This document shows, piece by piece, positions 34,689-44,868 of a DNA stretch of 64,000 nucleotides. The position numbers were made by a program, and so were the translations under genes. How positions within the stretch are numbered: the stretch's first letter is position 1; each line of letters starts with the position of its first letter. The DNA is from Alphaproteobacteria bacterium (GTDB lineage: Bacteria > Pseudomonadota > Alphaproteobacteria > Micropepsales > Micropepsaceae), in the NCBI GenBank assembly GCA_013697055.1, contig JACCXK010000170.1:1-64000 (forward strand). Reading direction: 5' to 3'. A model generated the notes under the pieces. The model ran no database searches. It saw only the letters and a list, made by a program, of their open reading frames with translations, and had not been told where the DNA came from.

Positions 34689-35771
34689 TTACTTGACGAT
34701 GCGAAGTTTTGGCCGATTTGGTGAAGTTTCTGGGGCGGCGATGCCATACATCCGGGAGAACTCATGCTCGTGGAGTGGAATAAAATTGCTCAGATCGGCA
34801 ATGGAATAGCCCAATTGAGTCAAATGAGCGGTCAAAATGGAGGGCAAAACTCCCGGACGTTCGGCTTCAAAATCAAGCTCAGGCGGCTCCCTCAACCGCC
34901 AGCCGCGCGAACTGATTTGCTGCCACAAATACCGATTTTGGTTATCCGTGATGTATCCCAGCGAGTGAGCGCGCACGAGCAACGCCTGCATGGCAACTCG
35001 CCATTCTGGCTTAAGCGATGCGAGAAGCGCCAGATTGACCGTTCGCCCGGCAAACGCCTGCTTCATTTCCTCACGCGGCAGCAACAATGCAGACGCAAAT
35101 TGGTTCGCCTGCACTTCCATCTCCGGGGTGGGAAAGCGATGCATTACCAAATGGCCAATTTCATGCGCCAGGGTAAATCGCAGGCGATCCGCAGGATGTT
35201 GGCTATTCAACAAAACCAACGGCGGCTGGCCGGGAACCCTGAAGGTCATCCCGCTAATTGCGGCACCGCCAAAATCGGAAGTGCCAATAACGACGCCTGC
35301 GCGCTCCACAATCGCAATCAGATTTTTGATAGGCCCGGAAGGGATGTTCCAATGAGCTCGCACAACTGCAGCAACTTTTTCGGGTGAGCCATACTGATCA
35401 ACGTCGAGAAGCGGGATGTCCTTTGTCGGTTCAAAATCAACCGCCTCCAGAAAGCGGCGCATCTGCATCACTCTGATGTTTAATTCAGCCGTCACCATAT
35501 CCAAGTCACGCGCCGTCACATCCGCCTTCGCACGCGGCATCGGGTGGACACTTACAGGCGGGCCATACACTGGCTCTTTGACATCAAAAAATGAGCGCGG
35601 GACGTCATAAACCCGTCCCGCCTTTAACAGAAATTCATCGTCTGGATCGGATATGCCGTTCTCGAAGCGGGAAAGCAGCGGCTGCATTATGCCGAGCTTT
35701 GAGGCCGCCGGCTTCTGTGTGAATCCGAGTCTCTGCCGCGCGAGGCGCAGCATGTCGCCAACCGAAGACAT
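34689..35771 (-). CDS. XRE-ImmA/IrrE-type zinc metalloprotease regulator
   Basis: 360 residues. An N-terminal XRE helix-turn-helix (about 5-60: MLRLARQRLGFTQ then LLSRFENGISDPD) is followed by a DUF955 peptidase domain with HEIGH at 203-207 and a likely third ligand in EVQANQFASALLLP. Proteins of this layout cut repressors or act as the antitoxin-like half of two-gene systems. Its start lies 3 bases past the stop of the 202-residue gene, so they are co-transcribed. Lower-GC flanks and the nearby tRNA and IS remnant suggest it came with mobile DNA. Confidence 0.85.
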   Translation of the reverse strand: MSSVGDMLRLARQRLGFTQKPAASKLGIMQPLLSRFENGISDPDDEFLLKAGRVYDVPRSFFDVKEPVYGPPVSVHPMPRAKADVTARDLDMVTAELNIRVMQMRRFLEAVDFEPTKDIPLLDVDQYGSPEKVAAVVRAHWNIPSGPIKNLIAIVERAGVVIGTSDFGGAAISGMTFRVPGQPPLVLLNSQHPADRLRFTLAHEIGHLVMHRFPTPEMEVQANQFASALLLPREEMKQAFAGRTVNLALLASLKPEWRVAMQALLVRAHSLGYITDNQNRYLWQQISSRGWRLREPPELDFEAERPGVLPSILTAHLTQLGYSIADLSNFIPLHEHEFSRMYGIAAPETSPNRPKLRIVK

Positions 35772-35774
35772 GGC

Positions 35775-36383
35775 TTAAGCCTTCGGTTCTTGCTTGACCT
35801 TGGCCACCTTCGGTTTGACGAGATCGCTGCCAGTCCCCTCGGGATCGGGGGCCTTCGTGGGCAGCGGTGCGACCACGGCGCCGTCAGCGGCGGGAATTTC
35901 GTACTGCCACACGAGCTTGTCTCCGTCTCGGGCAACCACGAGCAACTGGCCAATCTGAGTCCAGATATCATTGGGAACCCAGATCAGTTCCACCTTGGGC
36001 GTCTGGGGAGGAAAGCCGGGGAATTTCAGGTCGCCCTCCTCGAACGCGAGCGCAGCCTGGGTGGGGTGATTGCAGCCGAGGTTGTCGTCGCCACCCTTCT
36101 TCATGCGGACCAGCACGCCGTTGATATGGGCCTTGAAGGTCTGAGCGTCAGCCACGACCATGATCGACGCTTCGGCGCCCAGGCGCGGCACGGCGCGGCG
36201 CGCAATGGCATCGAACATGTAATTGGAAATGGTGCGGGTATAGAGAACCGGACCAAAGCCCTTTTCCTCCCGGAATTTTTTGACCGCGCACCATTCCGCC
36301 CAAGCATCATCGACAATGGAACGGAACATGGGGTGATAAGAGGTGAGAGCCGCCTTGATGTCGGACATCGCGGGAACGGGCAT
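35775..36383 (-). CDS. Partner gene of the XRE-ImmA protein, unknown function
   Basis: GGAGG eight bases upstream sets the start at 36383; 202 residues, no signal peptide. N-terminal part: YHPMFRSIVDDAWAEWCAVK and GPVLYTRTISNYMFDAIARR; centre: MVVADAQTFKAHINGVLVRM; then QTPKVELIWVPNDIWTQIGQL, and a Pro/Lys-rich C-terminal tail. I do not know the family. The tight pairing with an ImmA/IrrE metalloprotease and order (partner first) suggest a toxin-antitoxin or stress-response pair. Confidence 0.65.
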   Translation of the reverse strand: MPVPAMSDIKAALTSYHPMFRSIVDDAWAEWCAVKKFREEKGFGPVLYTRTISNYMFDAIARRAVPRLGAEASIMVVADAQTFKAHINGVLVRMKKGGDDNLGCNHPTQAALAFEEGDLKFPGFPPQTPKVELIWVPNDIWTQIGQLLVVARDGDKLVWQYEIPAADGAVVAPLPTKAPDPEGTGSDLVKPKVAKVKQEPKA

Positions 36384-36467
36384 GGGCGCTTCCTCCAGTT
36401 GACTGGCTGGAACTATGCCTGGGCGATTTGCAGAATCAACTGGATTTATGCAAATCCTATGCAGAAC

Positions 36468-36719
36468 CTATTTTCCCCAGCGTTTCTGGGCCGCTTTCTT
36501 GGCGATGGCCTTCCGTTTCGCCGGACTGAGCGCCTTGGCGCGAGCCGCGCCACCCTTGAGGCCGCCCTTCCGGCCGAGCGCCACGGCGGCGGGGTCTTTG
36601 CCGGTGTCGGCGGCGGCGGGCGCCGGAGCGTCGTCCTCTTCCCCCAGGGACAGGGCGACGATCAGCTTCCCCAACTGGTTGGGGTCACGGGGCCTGGGTT
36701 TGCTTGAGCGCTTAGGCAT
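36468..36719 (-). CDS. Short basic KGG-motif protein
   Basis: 83 residues from MPKRSSKPRPRDP. After an acidic/Ala middle (SLGEEDDAPAPAAADTGKDP) it ends in AVALGRKGGLKGGAARAKAL then SPAKRKAIAKKAAQKRWGK, the Lys/Ala-rich, histone-tail-like KGG pattern shared by small bacterial nucleic-acid-binding proteins. Function unknown. Confidence 0.65.
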   Translation of the reverse strand: MPKRSSKPRPRDPNQLGKLIVALSLGEEDDAPAPAAADTGKDPAAVALGRKGGLKGGAARAKALSPAKRKAIAKKAAQKRWGK

Positions 36720-36848
36720 GTTGCTAGAACAGCAACGCGTTTGGCTTATGTCAACAGCGGACAAAGCGGGCAAATTTCATAATGCGTCACTACCCGCGGG
36801 AACCCCTGTGGGTGGATTTTTGGGCCGTTTTCAGCCCGGAAAAATCGC

Positions 36849-38003
36849 CTAGATGATCCCGCCGGAACTGCGCGGGATTTCCACCTGGCGGTGGATATGC
36901 ACGCTCATCAGAAGCCCGAAGCCGAACATCACCGTCAGCATGGCGCTGCCGCCGTAGGACAAAAGCGGCATGGGAATGCCTACCACCGGGATCAGGCCCA
37001 TCACCATCAGCCCGTTGATCATGATGTAGAAGAAGAAATTCAGGGTGACGCCCATGGCCAGCAGGCGGCCGAACTGGCTGCGGGCGCTCATTGCGGTCTG
37101 CACCCCATAAAAAATCACCACCCCGAACAGCACCAGCAGCGCCAGCGCCCCGACAAAGCCGAACTCCTCGCAGAAGCTGGTCCAGATGAAGTCGGTCTGT
37201 TTTTCGGGCAGGAAATTCAGCCGGCTCTGGGTGCCCAGGGTGAAACCCTTGCCCGCCACCCCGCCCGAACCGATGGCGATCTTGGCCTGGGTGATGTTCC
37301 AGCCCTTGCCCAGCGCATCGGATTCCGGGTCGAGGAAGGTTTCCACCCGCGCCTTCTGGTAATCATGCAGCACAAAGCGCCAGGCCAGCGGCACCGACGC
37401 CGCCGCGGCGCCCAGGGTCGGCGCGATCCACCACCAGCTCAACCCCGCCAGGAACAGCATCGAGCAGCCATCGGCGACGATGATCAGGGTGGTGCCCAGG
37501 TTGGGCTGCAGCACCACGAAGATGGCGGGAATGCCGATCATGGCGAGCCCAACGGCCAGCGGGATCGGCTTGGAGACTTCCTCGGTGCTCTTGCCGTGGA
37601 GGAAGCGGGCCAGCGCCAGCACCAGCCCGATCTTCATCAGTTCGGACGGCTGCAGGTCCAGCGGCCCCAGCGAGATCCAGCGCTGGGCGCCCAGGCCGAC
37701 ATGGCCCACCACATCCACCGCCACCAGCAGCAGCAAGGCCAGGCCGTAAGCGGGATAGGCCAGGCTCATCCACACCCGGATGTCGATCATCGCCGCGGCC
37801 AGGAGCACGATCAGGCCCAGCGCGAAATGCCCCATCTGGCGCAGGGCCCAGGGCTGGAAATGCGCGTTCGCCACCGAATAAAGCATGGCGATGCCGGCCA
37901 CGCCGATCATGCAGATCAGCAGCACCAACCCCCAATTGACCTCCAGCAACTTGTCGGCAAGGGACAGGGTGCGCTTGGCGGCGGCGTAGGGACGAAGCGC
38001 CAT
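36849..38003 (-). CDS. rodA: Rod-shape SEDS glycosyltransferase RodA
   Basis: Starting at MALRPYAAAKRTLSL gives 384 residues; the ATG shares one base with the stop of mrdA (TGATG), so translation is coupled. About ten membrane helices are visible (for example NWGLVLLICMIGVAGIAMLY, IVLLAAAMIDIRVW). SEDS signatures include DLQPSELMKIG, IVLQPN-like VVLQPNLGTT and PLLSYGGSAML at the end. With PBP2 it polymerises glycan strands during side-wall growth. It closes the mre operon. Confidence 0.95.
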   Translation of the reverse strand: MALRPYAAAKRTLSLADKLLEVNWGLVLLICMIGVAGIAMLYSVANAHFQPWALRQMGHFALGLIVLLAAAMIDIRVWMSLAYPAYGLALLLLVAVDVVGHVGLGAQRWISLGPLDLQPSELMKIGLVLALARFLHGKSTEEVSKPIPLAVGLAMIGIPAIFVVLQPNLGTTLIIVADGCSMLFLAGLSWWWIAPTLGAAAASVPLAWRFVLHDYQKARVETFLDPESDALGKGWNITQAKIAIGSGGVAGKGFTLGTQSRLNFLPEKQTDFIWTSFCEEFGFVGALALLVLFGVVIFYGVQTAMSARSQFGRLLAMGVTLNFFFYIMINGLMVMGLIPVVGIPMPLLSYGGSAMLTVMFGFGLLMSVHIHRQVEIPRSSGGII

Positions 38004-39955
38004 CAGCCGCCCGCCTTGATGGGCTGCGGCGGAATGGGCTCGGCCGCGCCCTGCACCTTTGGCGGCGCGGCACTGGCGGAATTGGTCGATGGATAGGCGG
38101 CCGGCATCCGCGAGGGATCGCGCTGCTGGCAAAGCAGAAGCACATCGCGGGCGCTGGCGACATGCGGATGGGCTTGTGTCGAGCCATGCTCGATGATGCT
38201 GACGATGGCGTATTTGGGATCCTGCACCGGCGCATAACCGATGAACAGCGCATGGTCGCGCAGCTTCCAGTCCAGGGCGCTGTTCTTGGTGATACCCCGA
38301 ACATGTTCCTCTTGGGAATAGGCGCGCACCTGGGCGGTGCCGGTCTTGCCCGCCATCTCAAAGCCTGGCTCAGTGATGCGCCAATTATAGGCCGTGCCGC
38401 CGCCCTCGTTCATCACCTTGTTCATGCCGCTCCGCACCCGGGCCAGTGCGTCGTCGGTGAAATCGAGCTTGGTGGCTTCGGGGCGCGGCACGACCTTGCC
38501 GCCAACCGAATGCACCAGGCGTGGGCTTACCGCCTTGCCGCTGGCCAGCCGCGCCGCCTGCTGCACCAGTTGCAGCGGCGTGGCGGTGACATAGCCCTGG
38601 CCGATGCCGACGCTGAGGGTGTCGCCCGCCTGCCAGGCCTGCTTGTAGGTGCGCTGCTTCCACTCGCTCGATGGCATCAATCCGGAATGTTCGCCCGGCA
38701 GTTCGATGCCCGTGGGCGCGCCCAGGCCCAGCTTGCGCGCGGCATCATGGATCCTGTCGATGCCGACGCGGCGCGCGGTTTCGTAAAAAAACACGTCGCA
38801 GGAATTCTTGATGGCGCCTTCGACATCGAGCGCGCCGTGCCCGTGATGATAGGTCATCCAGGCCCAGCAATTGAAGGTGTGGTTGCCGACCGTGATGCGG
38901 CCATTGCAGGTGACGCGATAATCCGGTGTGGCGATGCCGGCCTCGATGGCGGCCAGCGCCACCGCCGTCTTGAAGGTGGAGCCGGGCGGATAGATGCCGC
39001 TGGTGACCTTGTTGAGCAGGGGCTTGTGATCCGAGGTGGTGAGGTCGTGCCACTGGCTGTTGCGCAGTCCGACATTGAACCAGTTGGGATCAAAGCCCGG
39101 CGTGGACGAAAGCGCGATGATATCGCCATTGTTGACGTCCATCACCACCAACGCGGCGCTTTCATCGCCCAGCTTCTGGTCGGCCAGGGCCTGCACCTGC
39201 CGGTCGATGGTGAGATAGATCTCTTCACCAGGCTCGCCGGCGTCCTTGCCCAGCTCGCGGATGATGCGGCCATAGGCATTGACCTCGACGCGGGATGCGC
39301 CGGCGCGGCCGCGAATTTCCTTGTCGAACGCCTTTTCGATGCCGCGCTTGCCGATGCGCATGCCCGGCATGCTCATCAACGGATCGTCGTCATGCGCAAC
39401 ATCCTGCGGCGACACCGAGGCGACATAGCCCAATATATGCACCAGCTCCTGGGCGAAGGGATAGTCGCGGGTCTCACCCACATCGCATTGCACGCCGGGC
39501 AAGTAGGGCAGATGCAGGTTGACGCGGGAGAATTCATCCCAGGTGAGGTTCTCGGCCACCGGCACCGGCACGAACTTCTTGTTCATGGCGATGTCGTGCA
39601 TGATCTTTTTTTTCTGCTGGTCGCTCAGCACGATCACCTTGCCGATGGTGTCCAGCGCCTGGGCCACGCCTTCGCTGGCCTGCTCGCTGACCAGCATGAC
39701 GCGATAGTTGCGCCGGCTGTTGGCCAGTTCGACGCCGAACCGGTCCATGATGCGGCCGCGCGGCGGCGCGATCAGGCGTTCGGAGACGCGATTGTCCTCG
39801 GCCTCGACCATATACTCGTCGCCGTGGCGGATCTGGAGCTGGTAAAGACGCCCCGCCAGCACCGCGAACACCGCCGTCATGCCGGCGCCCATGCCCACGG
39901 AGCGGCGGGTAAAAGTGGCGTAGCGGCTTTTGTCCTTTTTATCGAACAGCGGCAT
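38003..39955 (-). CDS. mrdA: Penicillin-binding protein 2
   Basis: 650 residues: one membrane helix near 25-40, a PBP dimerisation domain (ERLIAPPRGRIMDR), and the transpeptidase with SxxK Ser326-TFK329, SCD at 385-387 and KTG at 537-539. It cross-links the strands made by RodA in the elongasome. The TGATG junctions with mreD before and rodA after show coupling. The C-terminal tail is Pro/Ala-rich. A 609-residue frame on the other strand is a shadow. Confidence 0.96.
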   Translation of the reverse strand: MPLFDKKDKSRYATFTRRSVGMGAGMTAVFAVLAGRLYQLQIRHGDEYMVEAEDNRVSERLIAPPRGRIMDRFGVELANSRRNYRVMLVSEQASEGVAQALDTIGKVIVLSDQQKKKIMHDIAMNKKFVPVPVAENLTWDEFSRVNLHLPYLPGVQCDVGETRDYPFAQELVHILGYVASVSPQDVAHDDDPLMSMPGMRIGKRGIEKAFDKEIRGRAGASRVEVNAYGRIIRELGKDAGEPGEEIYLTIDRQVQALADQKLGDESAALVVMDVNNGDIIALSSTPGFDPNWFNVGLRNSQWHDLTTSDHKPLLNKVTSGIYPPGSTFKTAVALAAIEAGIATPDYRVTCNGRITVGNHTFNCWAWMTYHHGHGALDVEGAIKNSCDVFFYETARRVGIDRIHDAARKLGLGAPTGIELPGEHSGLMPSSEWKQRTYKQAWQAGDTLSVGIGQGYVTATPLQLVQQAARLASGKAVSPRLVHSVGGKVVPRPEATKLDFTDDALARVRSGMNKVMNEGGGTAYNWRITEPGFEMAGKTGTAQVRAYSQEEHVRGITKNSALDWKLRDHALFIGYAPVQDPKYAIVSIIEHGSTQAHPHVASARDVLLLCQQRDPSRMPAAYPSTNSASAAPPKVQGAAEPIPPQPIKAGG

Positions 39956-40506
39956 CAGATGTCGCCTCGCGAAGCGCCGACCAGCTTATGATGCAGCCAG
40001 CCCACCACCAAGGCGGTGGGGGCGTAGAACAGCACCGTCATCGCCAGCTCGCCCAGGATAGGGGCCAGCGGCGGCAGATGCAGACCGGGCGTGATGAAGG
40101 CGAGCGCCGCCACGATGGCCCAGGCCATGGCGCAGGCAAAGGCGGCGGCTGCGGCAAAGCCCAGCACGGCCACCAGTCCGGAAAGACCGGCAAAGCTGTC
40201 GCGCCGGCGCGCCACCAGGGCATAGGTCAGGACAAGGGACAGGGTCCACACCCCCGGCGGACCACCCGACATGACGTCTTCGGCAAAGCCGATGGTCAGC
40301 GCCACCGCCGGGGTCATCAGGTCGGGCCGCACCAGGCACCAGAAATAGACCGGCACCAGAGCCAGCAGCGGCGACGGCACCAACCCGCCCAAGATGGATA
40401 CGGGAATATTGGCGATGAATACGCAGGTGAGCCCGCACAGCACTGGCACCAGCGCGACCAGGACGCGTGGGCGGGGGGCAGAATTGGCGCGCTCCAGGCT
40501 GGCCAT
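39955..40506 (-). CDS. mreD: Rod shape-determining membrane protein MreD
   Basis: 183 residues with five to six membrane helices (VLVALVPVLCGLTCVFIANI, LLALVPVYFWCLVRPDLMTP, GFAEDVMSGGPPG motif). The FxEDxxxGGPxG loop is typical of alphaproteobacterial MreD. It links MreC/MreB to PBP2/RodA in the inner membrane. It starts 2 bases after mreC and its stop overlaps the mrdA start. Confidence 0.93.
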   Translation of the reverse strand: MASLERANSAPRPRVLVALVPVLCGLTCVFIANIPVSILGGLVPSPLLALVPVYFWCLVRPDLMTPAVALTIGFAEDVMSGGPPGVWTLSLVLTYALVARRRDSFAGLSGLVAVLGFAAAAAFACAMAWAIVAALAFITPGLHLPPLAPILGELAMTVLFYAPTALVVGWLHHKLVGASRGDI

Positions 40507-40508
40507 GG

Positions 40509-41522
40509 CTAGCGGTCCACGTCTGCGGCCGGCGCATCGGTTGCGGCGGTTTCCGGCTTGGATATCGGCTTGGGTACAGTCTTGGGAGGCGTTGGCGTAG
40601 CAACAACCGGCGCGGGAAGCGGCGGCGGCTGCAAGGCTTGCGGCTTCAGACCGGCCGCCTCCACCGGCAACTGCGCCGTGGCGGGCGGGGTTTCCGGCGG
40701 CTTGGAGAAGTTCAGGATCTCGACATCCTGGCTGGCGCCGGGATCGGCGAGCAGCGCCACGCGCCAGCCGCCACGGCCATCGCCGGCCACCGTGCCGATT
40801 GGCAGGCCAGACGGCAGCAGGCCGCCATCGCCGGAACTGGTCACCTGGTCACCGTCATGCAGGGTGACGGTGTGCGAGACCATGTCGATGGTGGGATAGG
40901 CGCTGTTGTCGCCGGTCATCATCGCCTGGATGTTGCCGCTGTTGCCCGACGAAGCAGCAATGGTCACGGGAATGCGGCTGTTGAGGTCGGTCAGCAGGAT
41001 CACCCAGCTGGTGCGGCTGCCGGTCAGATAGATGCGCCCGATCATGCCGCGCGCATCCACCACCGCCTGGCCCGGCAAGGCATGGTGCTCGCGCCCGGCG
41101 TCCAGGATCATGGTCTGCAGGAAGGGACGGTTGGCCCGGCCGATCACCCGCGCCAGCACCGCGTTCATCTGGGGATCGGGCACCGCATGCAGCAGGGTCT
41201 GGTAGCGCCCCACCCGCCCCTGCAGCACGATGGCGACATTGCGCCATTGGCGCAGGCGGGCATTTTCTTCCTTGAGCTTGAGATTCTGCTGATAGACCGA
41301 GAAAATCTCGGTCACCGAGCCCATCCAGCGGTCGAAACCGGCCACCGGAGCGCGCACCGTTTGCAGCACGGGCGCCATCATGTCGGTGATATGGACGCGG
41401 GCCCTGTCGAGCAACCCGCTCTGGGCCTTCCCCAGCAGCACCAGGACGATCGCAAGCGCAATGACGATGACCAGCGGAAGCTGGGCATTGCTCTTGCGGG
41501 CGATCTTCCAGACGTTTGCCAT
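40509..41522 (-). CDS. mreC: Rod shape-determining protein MreC
   Basis: 337 residues: one N-terminal membrane helix (LPLVIVIALAIVLVLLG), a coiled coil (SVYQQNLKLKEENARLRQW), then the beta-barrel MreC domain (VLARVIGRANRPFLQTM, GRIYLTGSRTSWVILLTD, HDGDQVTSSGDGGLLPSGLP). The last 60 residues are a Pro/Ala/Lys-rich tail in the periplasm. It bridges MreB and PBP2. mreB lies 27 bases upstream. Confidence 0.95.
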   Translation of the reverse strand: MANVWKIARKSNAQLPLVIVIALAIVLVLLGKAQSGLLDRARVHITDMMAPVLQTVRAPVAGFDRWMGSVTEIFSVYQQNLKLKEENARLRQWRNVAIVLQGRVGRYQTLLHAVPDPQMNAVLARVIGRANRPFLQTMILDAGREHHALPGQAVVDARGMIGRIYLTGSRTSWVILLTDLNSRIPVTIAASSGNSGNIQAMMTGDNSAYPTIDMVSHTVTLHDGDQVTSSGDGGLLPSGLPIGTVAGDGRGGWRVALLADPGASQDVEILNFSKPPETPPATAQLPVEAAGLKPQALQPPPLPAPVVATPTPPKTVPKPISKPETAATDAPAADVDR

Positions 41523-41549
41523 GTGAACGGGGCCCCTGCCCGCGTTGAA

Positions 41550-42608
<1,059 letters not shown>

Positions 42609-42650
42609 CTAACCTGGAAAGCCAATTCCAAAACTTTAAACGCCATTCCT

Positions 42651-42685
42651 TAAAAACCGGCCCCGGGGCGCTTTTCCGGGGCCGG
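42651..42685 (-). terminator. Rho-independent terminator of leuA
   Basis: On the minus strand CCGGCCCCGG-AAAAGCGCC-CCGGGGCCGG is followed by TTTTTA. It starts 27 bases past the leuA stop and keeps leuA separate from mreB. Confidence 0.88.
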
Positions 42686-42711
42686 GCAGTCTTATTTCCC
42701 TGCAACAAGCG

Positions 42712-44274
42712 TCATCTTGCGACCGACAGGGCTTCGGGCGCCTGTTTTTCGCGTTTCACCAGCAGCTTGTTCAAGGCATTCACATAGGCATAGGCCGCCG
42801 CCACCATGGTGTCGGTATCCGACGCCTTGCCGGTGACGGTGCGGCCATTCTCTTCCAGCCGGACGCTGACCTGGGCCTGGGCATCGGTGCCCTCGGTCAC
42901 GGCGCTGATCTGGAAGAGTTGCAGGGTGGCGGTATGGGGATAGGCCTCGCGGATGGCCATGAAGATGGCGTCCACCGGGCCGTCGCCGCTCACCGTCACG
43001 CTCTTGACCACACCGGCCGCGTCCAGGGTCAACGAGGCCACCGGGATGATGCCGGTACCCGATTCAACCCGCAGCGCCTTGATCGAGATCGTGTCCTGGC
43101 CGCGGATGATCTCGTCGTCCACCAGGGCGGCGATATCCTCGTCGAACACATGCTTTTTCTTGTCGGCCAGGTCCTTGAAGCGCTTGAAGGCGTCTTCGAA
43201 GGCTTCGGCTTCCAGCACGTAACCCATGCTTTCCAGCTTGTCCTTGAAGGCATGGCGGCCCGACAGCTTGCCCAGCATCAGGGAGGTGGCGTTCACCCCC
43301 ACATCCTCGGGCCGCATGATTTCGTAGGTTTCGACATTCTTCAGCATGCCGTCCTGGTGGATGCCGGACTCATGGCTGAAGGCGTTCTTGCCCACGATGG
43401 CCTTGTTGTACTGGACCGGAAAGCCGGTGACGTTGCTGACTAGCTTGGAGGCGCGGTTGAGCATGGTGGTGTTAATATTTGTTGTGAAGGGCATGATATC
43501 CTTGCGCACTTTCAAGGCCATCACGATTTCTTCCAGCGCGGCATTGCCGGCGCGCTCGCCGATGCCGTTGATAGTGCATTCCACCTGACGCGCGCCCGCC
43601 AGCACCCCGGCCAGGGAGTTCGCCACCGCCAGGCCCAGATCGTTATGGACATGGGTGGAGAAGATCACCTTGTCGGCGTTCGGCACGCGTTCGCGTAGCA
43701 TCTTGATGATGTCGAAATATTCCTGCGGCGTGGAATAGCCCACCGTGTCGGGCACGTTGATCACCGTGGCGCCGGCATTGATCGCGACATCGACGCAGCG
43801 GCAGAGAAAATCCGGCACCGTGCGGGTGGCGTCTTCGCCGGACCATTCCACTTCGTCGGTAAAGTTGCGCGCGCGCGTCACCGACGCACCGATTGCTTCC
43901 AGCACGGCATTCTCGCCCATGTTCAGCTTGTGCTTCATATGGACGGGGCTGGTGGAAATAAACGTGTGAATCCGGGGCCTAAATGCACCTTTCAGCGCTT
44001 CGCCGGCGCGGTCGATGTCCTTGAATCCGGCGCGGGAGAGACCGCACACGCTCGCGCGCTTGACGATCTTGCTGATCTCCTGCACGGCGCGGAAATCGCC
44101 CGCGCTCGAAATCGGAAAGCCGGCTTCGATGATATCCACGCCCATTTCGTCCAGCAGTTCGGCGATCTGGAGTTTTTCCTCGTGACTCATGGCGGCACCC
44201 GGCGACTGCTCGCCATCGCGCAGAGTGGTGTCGAAAATCTGGATCGGGGTCGTGTCGGTATGCCTGGTGGTCAT
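42712..44274 (-). CDS. leuA: 2-isopropylmalate synthase
   Basis: Start at MTTRHTDTTPIQ (AAGGA nine bases upstream); 520 residues. The catalytic barrel shows IFDTTLRDGEQSPGAAM, HVHNDLGLAVANSLAG (metal His pair) and NGIGERAGNAALEE; the C-terminal regulatory domain (from about 390) binds leucine. It joins acetyl-CoA to 2-ketoisovalerate, the first step to leucine. A leader peptide with four Leu codons and hairpins lie directly upstream, so expression is likely controlled by attenuation as well as by feedback. Confidence 0.96.
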   Translation of the reverse strand: MTTRHTDTTPIQIFDTTLRDGEQSPGAAMSHEEKLQIAELLDEMGVDIIEAGFPISSAGDFRAVQEISKIVKRASVCGLSRAGFKDIDRAGEALKGAFRPRIHTFISTSPVHMKHKLNMGENAVLEAIGASVTRARNFTDEVEWSGEDATRTVPDFLCRCVDVAINAGATVINVPDTVGYSTPQEYFDIIKMLRERVPNADKVIFSTHVHNDLGLAVANSLAGVLAGARQVECTINGIGERAGNAALEEIVMALKVRKDIMPFTTNINTTMLNRASKLVSNVTGFPVQYNKAIVGKNAFSHESGIHQDGMLKNVETYEIMRPEDVGVNATSLMLGKLSGRHAFKDKLESMGYVLEAEAFEDAFKRFKDLADKKKHVFDEDIAALVDDEIIRGQDTISIKALRVESGTGIIPVASLTLDAAGVVKSVTVSGDGPVDAIFMAIREAYPHTATLQLFQISAVTEGTDAQAQVSVRLEENGRTVTGKASDTDTMVAAAYAYVNALNKLLVKREKQAPEALSVAR

Positions 44275-44338
44275 GACAGTAGTCCTTCTGTTCGCCGCAG
44301 ACGCGGCTTCAATTCTCCTGTTGCGTTGATCCCCTAAA

Positions 44339-44364
44339 CACACGTCGCGCGACCATTCGCGCGA
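44339..44364 (-). promoter_or_regulatory. Hairpin of the leuA attenuator region
   Basis: TCGCGCGA-ATGG-TCGCGCGA (44345-44364) lies 9 bases past the leader stop. The CGTGTG after it (44339-44344, minus strand) can pair with CACACG inside the leader gene (44397-44402), just before the Leu codons, so an alternative fold is possible. Confidence 0.55.
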
Positions 44365-44372
44365 GCGCGGGC

Positions 44373-44501
44373 CTAGGGGCAGCTAAGAAGAAGAAGCGTG
44401 TGCGAAGAACCGAGGGAAGGACGGGGCTGAGTGTGGGCGCGTGCGGATGCGCGGGCGGAAATTCCACCCTTCGCTTTCCTGCTCGTCACGCCTTGCGTCA
44501 T
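44373..44501 (-). CDS. leuL: leuA leader peptide with four consecutive Leu codons
   Basis: A 42-codon frame starts with ATG (CAGG just upstream) and ends GSSHTLLLLSCP stop; the four Leu codons are all CTT, 13 to 10 codons... that is, four to seven codons before the stop. It is too basic and simple to be a folded protein. Position (100 bases before leuA, same strand) and the hairpin after the stop fit a leucine attenuator: ribosome stalling at the CTT run when Leu-tRNA is low would change the downstream fold. Function inferred; the codon run is seen. Confidence 0.65.
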   Translation of the reverse strand: MTQGVTSRKAKGGISARASARAHTQPRPSLGSSHTLLLLSCP

Positions 44502-44868
44502 TGACCTGTCGCCGTTCCGCCCGTGAAATTTTTACGAAGCGCTTGGCCCGGGCTAACCAGCGGATAATTCACTGTTTTTCCCGTGCGTTGGGCCGGTTTT
44601 ACGCTGATTTTGACCGGTGGCGCAAGTGCAACAGACACGCGCCTGTTGCGGCGCGGTGGATGGAAAAGCGATAAATTACCAGTGTAAACAATATCTTGGG
44701 CCGTCCTGTCCTTTTGGCCGTCGATCAACGTCGTGGAACCGTAGCATCCGGCGCGCCGGTCAGCGCCATATTGTCCAGGCGCTTCAAAGAGGTTGCCTCC
44801 TCCGCCGAACGCGCCTATCGGGGCGAGGAACAATCGTCTCCATCCAACCGCCCTCGAGCCCGCCGGAC
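44502..44868. promoter_or_regulatory. Divergent region between the leuA leader and ABC transporter
   Basis: It must hold the promoter of the leu leader (minus) and of the ABC operon (plus). I see an AT-rich patch at 44527-44537 (GAAATTTTTAC) that could serve as the -10 region on the minus strand, but no firm -35/-10 pair. Confidence 0.35.

Noticed and set aside
38162-39991. 609-residue open frame opposite mrdA
   Set aside because: It mirrors the mrdA codons in the antisense frame of high-GC DNA, has no ribosome site and a His/Asp/Arg-rich composition typical of such shadows.
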